Source: Deltaproteobacteria bacterium (lineage in GTDB: Bacteria > Bdellovibrionota_F > JAHFAK01). Taken from it: a DNA stretch of 9,609 bases. Of this stretch, positions 1 to 5,090 are shown piece after piece. The notes below the pieces were generated by a model, which searched no databases, was not told where the DNA came from, and was given only the letters and a program-made list of their open reading frames with translations. Made by a program: the position numbers and the translations under genes. The stretch covers positions 1-9,609 of the forward strand of contig JAHFAK010000095.1 of the NCBI GenBank assembly GCA_023250585.1, given 5' to 3'. The first letter of the stretch is position 1; every line of letters starts with the position of its first letter.

Positions 1-165
1 ATCTAAATAAACTTTTAGTTGATCATGAATATGTATGCCTTTGACGGTAATAGTAGTTTCAGAAGTAGCAAACCCATAATCAGGATCAATAGTTGTAATA
101 ATTGTTAATTCTTCATGCGCACAGCTGAGAATAAAGAGCGATAGAATAACAAGAGTTCGCTTCAT
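1..165 (-). CDS. Lipoprotein with IPT/TIG-like domain, N-terminal part only (runs off the window)
   Basis: Reading from the ATG at 165 gives 55 residues and then the window edge. Residues 1-15 form a lipoprotein signal, MKRTLVILSLFILSC, with Cys15 as the likely lipidated residue. What follows (ITTIDPDYGFATSETTITV, then KGIHIHDQLKVYLD) has the shape of the first strands of an IPT/TIG immunoglobulin-like domain. The gene is a clear paralog of the truncated lipoprotein at 3489-3725: both share the xIDxDxGFxTSET segment and DQLxxYL. No Shine-Dalgarno sequence precedes the ATG. Instead a sigma-54-like box lies 13 bases upstream. I infer anchoring in an outer or cytoplasmic membrane with the domain exposed. 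The function is unknown, and total length cannot be judged. Confidence 0.7.
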   Translation of the reverse strand, partial: MKRTLVILSLFILSCAHEELTIITTIDPDYGFATSETTITVKGIHIHDQLKVYLD

Positions 166-178
166 GAAAATGTATGCA

Positions 179-194
179 TGCAAAATTCTTGCCA
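179..194 (-). promoter_or_regulatory. Candidate sigma-54 (-24/-12) promoter of the lipoprotein gene
   Basis: On the minus strand the sequence is TGGCAAGAATTTTGCA. The GG and GC dinucleotides are separated by exactly 10 bases, as in the sigma-54 consensus TGGCACG-N4-TTGCA. An almost identical box (AGGCAGGAATTTTGCA) sits at the same place before the paralog at 3725. A start site about 12 bases after the GC would fall only 3-4 bases before the ATG, which is unusual. The box could instead be an operator, because GCAA-N5-TTGC forms a dyad here. Confidence 0.4.
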
Positions 195-234
195 GAAAAA
201 TTATGAGAGAATGTAGAGTGAGTTAAAAAAATTG

Positions 235-1275
235 TTACGGAAGTGATACATTTTGATGTTTTACTGTACTGTCAACCACAGGTAAGATCTTAGTAAAGAT
301 TTCATTTTCAAGAGCTGAAATAATATTCTCTTGTACTTTCTTTTGTTCATCTGCCGAAAGTTTATTATAATTGTCTACGTTGCATTTTTTATCAGCTACT
401 ATTTGAGCAAAAATATCGTAGGTTAATTTATATTGATAGATTGTTGAATAATTTTGTCCTGTAGCAAGTTCAATCGTATCTAAAAATCTACCTCCACATT
501 TTAATTCTACGAAATAAGCAAAGAGTTCATCAAATTGCACTAAGGCTCGTTCTTTCCCATCATACGTAAATCTTTTATCGTCGATTTCTGAATGAATATC
601 TAATGCCTTGTCTACAAAGGCGTGCCCGAGTTCATGCGTTACGGTAATATCTTTTTTCAGCTCTTCTATGTTTTTAACCATTACAATAACATACCCATTT
701 TTATATGTCCCACCAAGAGCCTTACTCGCTAATGCTACTATTGAATCTAGTTTAACAAGTCCATCTCCAACAGAGACTATAGAAACTTCTTTATCTTTCC
801 ATCCTTGAACAGAAAATTTTTCTAATTCTTTTGTCTTCAAATCAGGAAAAATTTCTCCGAGTTTTTTCTTTTCTCTTTTTTCAATACGATAAAGATTATG
901 ATATATAAAAAAGAAATCCTCTCCATCAAGACCATCTAATGGCATAACCCCACTAAAGGCAATAAAATCTTCTTGAAGAAAATGGTCAAAAACTTCTTGA
1001 TAAAAAGCGTCGGTATTTATATCCGACAACTTTTTAAATAGTTGCGGTTCCGTAAATTCCTGCCCAATTGCTTTGAATTGCTTGTGGAGTCGAATTCTGC
1101 TCGCATATACTCTTTCCAAAACTTCGCCTTCGCTTTGAGCAACCGATCTTTCAAATTTATTACTTTCAGCCATTTCTTCGAGAATAATTTCTTTGGGTGA
1201 TTTTTTGTCTTCAGCAGATACAAGATTATTACTTGCAATGATTAACAATATGAGAACATAAACAGATTTCTTCAT
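235..1275 (-). CDS. Exported putative zinc metalloprotease (HELGH motif)
   Basis: The protein has 346 residues from the ATG at 1275, which I prefer to an upstream TTG at 1314. It begins MKKSVYVLILLIIASNNLVSA, a typical Sec signal peptide cleaved near VSA, and a purine-rich AAAGAGAAAG lies just ahead of the ATG. The TTG alternative would add a basic tail in front of the signal peptide. Residues 214-218 (bases 622-636) are HELGH, a full HExxH zinc site with catalytic Glu. A second acidic helix about 32 residues on, DELFAYFVE (residues 249-257), could supply the third ligand, as the downstream Glu does in gluzincins. I do not recognise the family and find no other named domain. I infer a periplasmic or secreted protease. 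The similarly exported gene at 1361-2113 lies 85 bases upstream, so co-transcription is possible. Confidence 0.8.
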   Translation of the reverse strand: MKKSVYVLILLIIASNNLVSAEDKKSPKEIILEEMAESNKFERSVAQSEGEVLERVYASRIRLHKQFKAIGQEFTEPQLFKKLSDINTDAFYQEVFDHFLQEDFIAFSGVMPLDGLDGEDFFFIYHNLYRIEKREKKKLGEIFPDLKTKELEKFSVQGWKDKEVSIVSVGDGLVKLDSIVALASKALGGTYKNGYVIVMVKNIEELKKDITVTHELGHAFVDKALDIHSEIDDKRFTYDGKERALVQFDELFAYFVELKCGGRFLDTIELATGQNYSTIYQYKLTYDIFAQIVADKKCNVDNYNKLSADEQKKVQENIISALENEIFTKILPVVDSTVKHQNVSLP

Positions 1276-1360
1276 AATAGATTTCTTTCTCTTTAAGGTA
1301 GTCCGCTTTGTCAAGACAGATCAAAACCTTGAATATAGATAACGCGCATAGTGATGTTCA

Positions 1361-2113
1361 TTACAATCCTGCATATGTATCCATGTCTTCAAAAATTTCA
1401 ATTATAGAGTCATAAAAAGGTCTATAATGACTTAAAATTAATGCATCCTTGTCGTTACTTGTAAAAAATAATGAAAGAGAAGGAATTATTTGGGAATATC
1501 CTTCCTGAACTTCAGTTTGGTATTCTCGATACAACTCCTTATTATCCTTATTATTTTTTATCGATTCTTTTCTCAACTTACCTATCGAACTATGAATTCC
1601 CCTTGCCAATTGAGTTGCTTTTCCAATCCAGTATAAACGATCAAAATATTGAGAATCGACTTTTGAAATATGTATATTATAGTTGTTTGCAAATGTTTTC
1701 ATAGTTTCTCTAATAATTGTATTGAAGCCATTTTCCGTGATAACACTTCCATTGAGTGATCCATTACGAATATATTTGAATAAATCAATTATGATTCGAA
1801 TATCATGTATGAAGTTACCATTTATTAGCAACCCTTTATTAAGCTCTTCTGCCGGATCATAAAAACTATTTACTGTTAGATTTTCTTCTATGTCAGATAA
1901 AGTTAACTTTCGTTTTTCTTGAGCACACGCTTCTGCAGCCTCAGTAAAAACTACAAAAAATGCATTCTTACGGACATTCTTATGTTCCTTCCTAAATGCA
2001 TCAAGATGTCCTTTGAGTTCATGAATTTTCTCGCCACATGGAGTATCACTCCCATAACTGAGAGTATTTACTATGAAGACAGAAAAAATAAGAACTAAAA
2101 AAGTGATTTTCAT
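1361..2113 (-). CDS. Exported protein of unknown function
   Basis: The product has 250 residues. The start is well fixed: AGGAGGA (2118-2124) is a strong Shine-Dalgarno sequence four bases before the ATG. Residues 1-21 (MKITFLVLIFSVFIVNTLSYG) are a signal peptide. The mature part is largely alpha-helical by composition, with charged heptad-like stretches around residues 28-50 and 175-205, and two cysteines (26 and 63) that could form a disulfide outside the cytoplasm. No catalytic motif or known domain is visible. It lies upstream of, and in line with, the HELGH protein gene, and both products are exported. A shared periplasmic or host-directed role is possible but not shown. Confidence 0.82.
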   Translation of the reverse strand: MKITFLVLIFSVFIVNTLSYGSDTPCGEKIHELKGHLDAFRKEHKNVRKNAFFVVFTEAAEACAQEKRKLTLSDIEENLTVNSFYDPAEELNKGLLINGNFIHDIRIIIDLFKYIRNGSLNGSVITENGFNTIIRETMKTFANNYNIHISKVDSQYFDRLYWIGKATQLARGIHSSIGKLRKESIKNNKDNKELYREYQTEVQEGYSQIIPSLSLFFTSNDKDALILSHYRPFYDSIIEIFEDMDTYAGL

Positions 2114-2311
2114 AACTTCCTCCTGTATTATAACAATACGTTATGTTGTTTTAGATAGAGCAATAATTAATTATGCAATGTACATACCAAAAATGAGAAA
2201 TTATTCTACTTTAAAATCAATTAGTTATATACTTTAATGAATACCAAACTTTAATAATCGTCTTATAGTGCGACAATTTTTCGCATTGAAAAAGATGACT
2301 GCTATCAGCCT

Positions 2312-2468
2312 TTAGATCACCCAAGGAGTTCTTTTAATACCACGTGTAGATAAGATTGGACACGCAATTTTTTGAAGTTCTACGAGAATTTTTATTTTTT
2401 CTTCGATGGTAAGTTTTGCCAACTCTCGACGTCTTCTCTCTTTAGCTTGAAAAATACGAAATCTTCAT
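2312..2468 (-). pseudogene. Small basic protein gene (about 51 residues), frameshifted in a T-run
   Basis: The ATG at 2466-2468 overlaps the TGA of the preceding 62-residue gene (ATGA), the usual sign of translational coupling. Read as is, the frame stops after 8 codons. If one T is removed from the five-T run (complement of 2450-2454), the frame stays open to the TAA at 2312-2314. The result is 51 residues: MKISYFQAKERRRRELAKL, then TIEEKIKILVELQKIACPI and a tail ending in RTPWVI. The amphipathic EEKIKILVELQKIA helix and basic N-terminus look like genuine protein. The downstream part is also in frame with the upstream gene beyond its TGA, so readthrough is formally possible. Function is unknown. 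It may be decayed, or the extra T may be a sequencing error. Confidence 0.5.
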
Positions 2469-2653
2469 TTTTTAGGTTTAATAACTTTTACAACTCCTGA
2501 TTCCCGAATATCCGGAGTATTTTTTCCATATACGCGAATTTTAAGAATTTTTGAAGCCTTCTGACGTTCTTCCACGCTCATTGTAAAGTTCTGTTCAATA
2601 TCCCATTCTAAAGCTTCACTGTGGCTCGTGGCTTTATTGCATATGCGTTTCAT
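2465..2653 (-). CDS. Small conserved-looking hypothetical protein (62 residues)
   Basis: The protein starts MKRICNKATSHSEALEWDIE and continues with a MSVEERQKASKILKIRVYG segment ending in NTPDIRE. From memory, short proteins of this layout (MKR-x-NKA, EAxEWDI, M-x-x-EERQ, RVYGKNxPDxRE) occur scattered through many bacterial phyla, usually beside another tiny gene, and have no assigned function. It is cytosolic and highly charged, with no signal peptide. No clear Shine-Dalgarno sequence precedes the ATG. Its stop overlaps the start of the next small gene (ATGA), so the two form a unit. The arrangement resembles a toxin-antitoxin pair, but nothing in the sequence proves that. Confidence 0.6.
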   Translation of the reverse strand: MKRICNKATSHSEALEWDIEQNFTMSVEERQKASKILKIRVYGKNTPDIRESGVVKVIKPKK

Positions 2654-2715
2654 AATTATAATAATAACTCAGATTACAAATGAAGTACATATTTTTTTCA
2701 AATTCAAGGTAACAG

Positions 2716-2964
2716 CTCAGAAGGTGTGAAAGAATCAGATTTCGAACGTGGTCCCTCACCTGTCATTGCGAGGAGGACACGTTTTCTTGTCCGACGAAGC
2801 AATCTCAAGCAGATGCAGGATAAACTCCGCAATCGTGGATATGTAAGAAGAGATTGCTTCAAACCCTTCAGGTTTTCGCAATGACAGTCGATTTGGACAT
2901 TTCAGTTTCCTATCGCTCTTTTTCAGAAAATGAGCTCTCTCTTGATTCTTTCACACCTCCTCAG
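2716..2964. repeat. Nested palindromic element (REPIN/MITE-like) with outer inverted repeats
   Basis: This 345-base gap between the small gene pair and the transposase (2654-2999) holds no gene but a set of nested inverted repeats. The outer arms are AGGTGTGAAAGAATCA at 2722-2737 and its exact complement at 2943-2958 (16 bp), with partial matches continuing outward. Inside are CTGTCATTGCGA (2760-2771) paired with 2876-2887, and GAAGCAATCTC (2796-2806) paired with 2850-2860. The right outer arm ends about a dozen bases from the end hairpin of the IS200-type element, so the two may be linked in origin. Non-coding in all frames as far as I can see. Confidence 0.75.
2760..2887. repeat. REPIN-like core: two inverted REP-type hairpins
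   Basis: The left half (2765-2803) folds with ATTGC/GCAAT outer arms and a GGACA/TGTCC inner stem. The right half (2853-2882) folds with the same ATTGC/GCAAT arms and an AAACC/GGTTT inner stem. The halves are inverted relative to each other, as in a REP doublet. The TGTCATTGCGAGGA and GAAGCAATCTC words match, from memory, a palindromic repeat found in many unrelated bacterial genomes. Such repeats are thought to be mobilised by Y1 transposases, one of which lies next door. Confidence 0.65.
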
Positions 2965-2976
2965 TTAATGGATTCC

Positions 2977-2996
2977 CCCCGGCTTTACAGCCGGGG
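2977..2996 (-). repeat. Right-end hairpin of the IS element
   Basis: CCCCGGCT-GTAA-AGCCGGGG on the coding strand is a perfect 8-bp stem with a 4-base loop, just after the tnpA stop codon. It matches the left-end hairpin at 17 of 20 positions. It probably serves as the TnpA recognition structure on single-stranded DNA and may also end the tnpA transcript, although no T-run follows. Confidence 0.75.
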
Positions 2997-2999
2997 TAC

Positions 3000-3437
3000 C
3001 TAAAATAATTCAAGCTGCGCTTGTCCAGCATCTTCCGCTCCTTGCATCTGGACATATCGCCTAATTATATTTTCATTCACTCCTACGGTTGATACAAAGT
3101 ACCCTGGTGACCAGATACCGCCTCCATCCCAGTATATCTTACTCAGAAAGTGCGCAAATTGCTCCTGCAACGCCCTACTTGTATTCTTTTTCATGGTCTC
3201 CACTACAAAACTCACACTATCTCGAGGGGGTATTATCATATGCACGTGTACATGATCCACATCGACCCCTATAGCTATATAATCCCAATCCGGATGATAT
3301 TTGCGCACTTCCCCCTCCATCTTTATTCGTAAATAGCTGTCTATTCCTTTTACTAATATCTTTCGGCGGTATCTCGTCACCCACACTATATGGTATTGTG
3401 CCTTGTAAACAGCGTGCCCTTGTTTCCGTAATTTCAT
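3000..3437 (-). CDS. tnpA: IS200/IS605-family Y1 (HUH) transposase TnpA
   Basis: The product has 145 residues, the normal length for the family. It is a single-domain Y1 transposase that cuts and rejoins single-stranded DNA at the element ends by a 5'-phosphotyrosine intermediate. The opening YKAQYHIVWVTRYRRKIL is the usual first strand and helix. The metal-binding HUH motif is His62-Val-His64 in VDHVHVHM. The nucleophile is Tyr128 in IIRRYVQMQ, with Gln132 four residues on, as in characterised members. A WSPGYFVSTVG strand (109-119) precedes it. All catalytic residues are present, so the gene looks functional. The leader contains a 15-base complement of codons near the end of the gene, which could affect expression. 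The ribosome binding site is weak. Confidence 0.93.
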   Translation of the reverse strand: MKLRKQGHAVYKAQYHIVWVTRYRRKILVKGIDSYLRIKMEGEVRKYHPDWDYIAIGVDVDHVHVHMIIPPRDSVSFVVETMKKNTSRALQEQFAHFLSKIYWDGGGIWSPGYFVSTVGVNENIIRRYVQMQGAEDAGQAQLELF

Positions 3438-3454
3438 TCATACTCTATACCACG

Positions 3455-3469
3455 GCGGAAGATGCTGGA
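3455..3469. repeat. tnpA leader arm of a 15-bp inverted repeat (other arm 3024-3038)
   Basis: GCGGAAGATGCTGGA at 3455-3469 is the exact complement of TCCAGCATCTTCCGC at 3024-3038. The first arm lies in the tnpA leader, 18 bases before the ATG. The second lies inside tnpA and encodes AEDAG near its C-terminus. On the tnpA mRNA the two arms could pair and close the whole message into a loop. If the leader arm is transcribed from the opposite strand it has the sense sequence of those codons. Confidence 0.7.
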
Positions 3470-3481
3470 TCTAGCTCTCAC

Positions 3482-3501
3482 CCCCGCCTTAACAGACGGG
3501 G
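3482..3501 (-). repeat. Left-end hairpin of the IS element
   Basis: CCCCGTCTGTTAAGGCGGGG on the coding strand folds as a 7-bp stem with one T-G wobble (positions 6 and 15) and a TGTTAA loop. In the right-end hairpin the same two positions are G and C, a compensatory change. The opposite strand would have a C-A mismatch there. This agrees with TnpA acting on the coding strand only. Confidence 0.72.
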
Positions 3502-3725
3502 AACTCCCGCTGCATTAGACGTAAAGAATGTTGACCAATAACTCTCACCGTGAGTTCTTCTTCATTTAAATATGCTTGCAATTGATCATCAATATTGTTT
3601 CCAGAAATCATGACTTCTGTCTCGGAAGTAACAAACCCAAAGTCTCTATCGATTGACGTAATAACAGAAAATTTTTCGTTACTACAACCAAGAATAAAAA
3701 TACACAAAACGAGTAATACACGCAT
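3489..3725 (-). pseudogene. Lipoprotein with IPT/TIG-like domain, truncated by the IS element
   Basis: The open frame has 78 residues. Residues 1-14, MRVLLVLCIFILGC, are a lipoprotein signal with Cys14 in the lipobox. The following ITSIDRDFGFVTSETEV, then SGNNIDDQLQAYLNEEELTV, resembles the first two thirds of an IPT/TIG domain. It is homologous to the lipoprotein at the left edge of the window. The last residues (QREFPVC) and the stop are supplied by the left end of the IS element. The missing third of the domain is not found on the far side of the element, where the nested palindrome begins, so the 3' part was deleted or displaced. A truncated product could still be exported. No Shine-Dalgarno sequence is seen. 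A sigma-54-like box lies 14 bases upstream. Confidence 0.72.
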
Positions 3726-3739
3726 TAAGCTATTCGTAT

Positions 3740-3755
3740 TGCAAAATTCCTGCCT
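3740..3755 (-). promoter_or_regulatory. Candidate sigma-54 (-24/-12) promoter of the truncated lipoprotein gene
   Basis: The minus-strand sequence is AGGCAGGAATTTTGCA, with GG-N10-GC spacing. It matches the box at 179-194 at 14 of 16 positions, while the bases between box and start codon have diverged. This suggests selection on the box rather than recent duplication alone. Confidence 0.4.
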
Positions 3756-3766
3756 ATGCTAACCCA

Positions 3767-3886
3767 ATGATTTTATGTAAATTTTCTTTATTGTTGTTCG
3801 CATCTTGTTCTTCCGTAGAGACATTTTGTACTTACGTAACAGCAAAGAAAAATGAGTATCACTGGAAACAAATGCCAAAAAATTGA
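3767..3886 (+). CDS. Possible tiny lipoprotein (39 residues)
   Basis: The frame reads MILCKFSLLLFASCSSVET and continues to a basic tail ending WKQMPKN. Residues 1-14 have the shape of a lipoprotein signal with an LFASC lipobox, much like the small entericidin-type lipopeptides in size. There is no Shine-Dalgarno sequence and no obvious promoter of its own. Its stop codon overlaps the TTGACA element of the next gene's promoter. It could be a chance frame in an intergenic region. The hydrophobic run ending exactly at a Cys is the only positive sign. Confidence 0.33.
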   Translation: MILCKFSLLLFASCSSVETFCTYVTAKKNEYHWKQMPKN

Positions 3887-3937
3887 CATATCACATTACT
3901 TTATATTATTAAGTAATAAATTATGTATTACGTAATA
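3883..3937 (+). promoter_or_regulatory. Promoter with overlapping palindromic operator-like sites
   Basis: TTGACA at 3883-3888 is a perfect -35 element. A TTATTA at 3906-3911 lies 17 bases on as a possible -10, and TATTAT at 3904-3909 would give 15. The -10 region is embedded in TTATTAAGTAATAA (3906-3919, 6-bp arms), and the perfect 12-bp palindrome TATTACGTAATA follows at 3926-3937. A further TTACGTAA palindrome is at 3832-3839. Related dyads on and after the -10 suggest a repressor site controlling the exported protein gene at 3957. Confidence 0.5.
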
Positions 3938-3956
3938 ATGATACGAAAGGGATTAT

Positions 3957-5087
3957 ATGAAACGTAAATTTCTTAATGTAGTATTTTATTGTATTGCCTT
4001 ACAATCTTCTCTTCTTTATGCAGAAGATTTTCGATTCAGTGTAACCAATGTAGATATGTGGGCAAAAGAAAATGACCCGCGAATTAGAAGTTCTGAAGCT
4101 ACACTCGCACTTACAAGAGAATTGATACATCTTGAACCTCGTTTTTTAAATGAACGTTCTCTTACCGTTCTTTATCCAGCATCAGGTTCCCATATTACTC
4201 CATTAGATATTGCTCATTTACTGATTTATGAAGATCGAATTGATAAGGCTACATTCATTTATACGGAGATTAATAACAATGAATTACAAACGATGAAAAA
4301 TATATTTAATATGCTTATTAAAAAAGGTTATTATAAACAAGAAGAAGAAAATCTTTTTACCGAGAAAAATTTCTTTAATCAAAACTCTGGATATTCAGGA
4401 AGCGAGACGACTTTTAAAGTACGTTTTATGAATAAACCAATAATTCTTATTTTTGCACTGAATAGAAGTGGAGAAAAATATTTTAGAGAAGAACACTTGT
4501 CAAAAGCAGATATTTTTTATGAACATGATTCTGAAGCTAATTTATCGGAGCATTTTGCAAATATTTTAAAAGGATTCAAAAAACCACGAAAAGAACTCTA
4601 TCTTATTCAAGAAGACTTGTTTGGTTATAATTTCGATGCATCACAATTACCTTTAGAATTGAGCAATGCAAATTTTGGCCGACGATATGATTTACTCGGC
4701 AAAGTCATTACAGTGCCATACGGCTATGGACATAAAGATGACAGATTTTCTGGAAATCTTGATGAAACGGGAGATTATGCAGTCTCTAGTGCGATGCTTT
4801 TATACTTTGATCAAACGATTCTCAATAACTTTACTGATAAAGAATATGAAATGTTAGTAGATTTCATTATAATTTCAGGTGTCCATGAACTCAATGGTAA
4901 TACTCAAGTAATCGGGAATGATTTCATGGAATATTCAACGGCTCAAAAACGATTTAATGATATAGATATACTACTCGAAAAAATCGTATCTAAAAAGATT
5001 CAAGCTCATTCGCAAAAGGAACGTGAATGGTTAAAAGCAGTATTACAGTTTTATAATAAGCTTGGTTATAATCCTTATGATGAATGA
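3957..5087 (+). CDS. Exported protein of unknown function (376 residues)
   Basis: GAAAGGG lies five bases before the ATG and fixes the start. Residues 1-22 (MKRKFLNVVFYCIALQSSLLYA) are a signal peptide with a YA cleavage site. In the mature part, SLTVLYPASGSHITPLDIA (68-86) followed by KATFIYTEI (97-105) has the glycine-loop-then-acidic-strand rhythm of a Rossmann-like or methyltransferase-like fold. That is weak pattern evidence, and an exported methyltransferase would be odd. A second alpha/beta stretch runs through KPIILIFALNRSGEKYF (160-176) and ADIFYEHD (184-191). No catalytic motif I can name is present. It is the only confident plus-strand gene and converges on the small cysteine-rich gene, with three bases between the two stops. 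Regulation by the palindromes upstream is likely. Confidence 0.82.
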   Translation: MKRKFLNVVFYCIALQSSLLYAEDFRFSVTNVDMWAKENDPRIRSSEATLALTRELIHLEPRFLNERSLTVLYPASGSHITPLDIAHLLIYEDRIDKATFIYTEINNNELQTMKNIFNMLIKKGYYKQEEENLFTEKNFFNQNSGYSGSETTFKVRFMNKPIILIFALNRSGEKYFREEHLSKADIFYEHDSEANLSEHFANILKGFKKPRKELYLIQEDLFGYNFDASQLPLELSNANFGRRYDLLGKVITVPYGYGHKDDRFSGNLDETGDYAVSSAMLLYFDQTILNNFTDKEYEMLVDFIIISGVHELNGNTQVIGNDFMEYSTAQKRFNDIDILLEKIVSKKIQAHSQKEREWLKAVLQFYNKLGYNPYDE

Positions 5088-5090
5088 TCA

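Larger units (their letters stand above)
2964..3513 (-). mobile_element. IS200/IS605-family insertion sequence (tnpA only)
   Basis: The element consists of one Y1 transposase gene flanked by two subterminal hairpins in direct orientation (2977-2996 and 3482-3501). It has no terminal inverted repeats and no visible target duplication, as expected for this family. No tnpB is present in the window. The left end (high coordinates, transposase-coding strand) interrupts a lipoprotein gene. The outer limits given are approximate, because the exact cleavage sites cannot be fixed without an empty site for comparison. Confidence 0.8.

Noticed and set aside
1276-1314. Upstream TTG start adding 13 residues to the HELGH protein
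   Set aside because: It would put a basic tail before a complete signal peptide. The TTGACA there is as likely to be a -35 element.
2127-2132. TATAAT upstream of the 250-residue exported protein as its -10 element
   Set aside because: It lies two bases from the Shine-Dalgarno sequence, so transcription would start inside the ribosome binding site.
2312-2468. TGA read as an amino acid (recoded stop) to fuse the two small genes
   Set aside because: TGA is the natural end of ileS and of the 376-residue gene, and the long genes contain no in-frame TGA. The ATGA overlap plus one T is simpler.
2716-2964. CRISPR array
   Set aside because: The repeats are inverted and nested, not regularly spaced direct repeats with spacers.
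2964-3513. TnpB or a guide RNA belonging to the IS element
   Set aside because: Only a tnpA-sized gene is present, and no RuvC-like frame occurs nearby on either strand.
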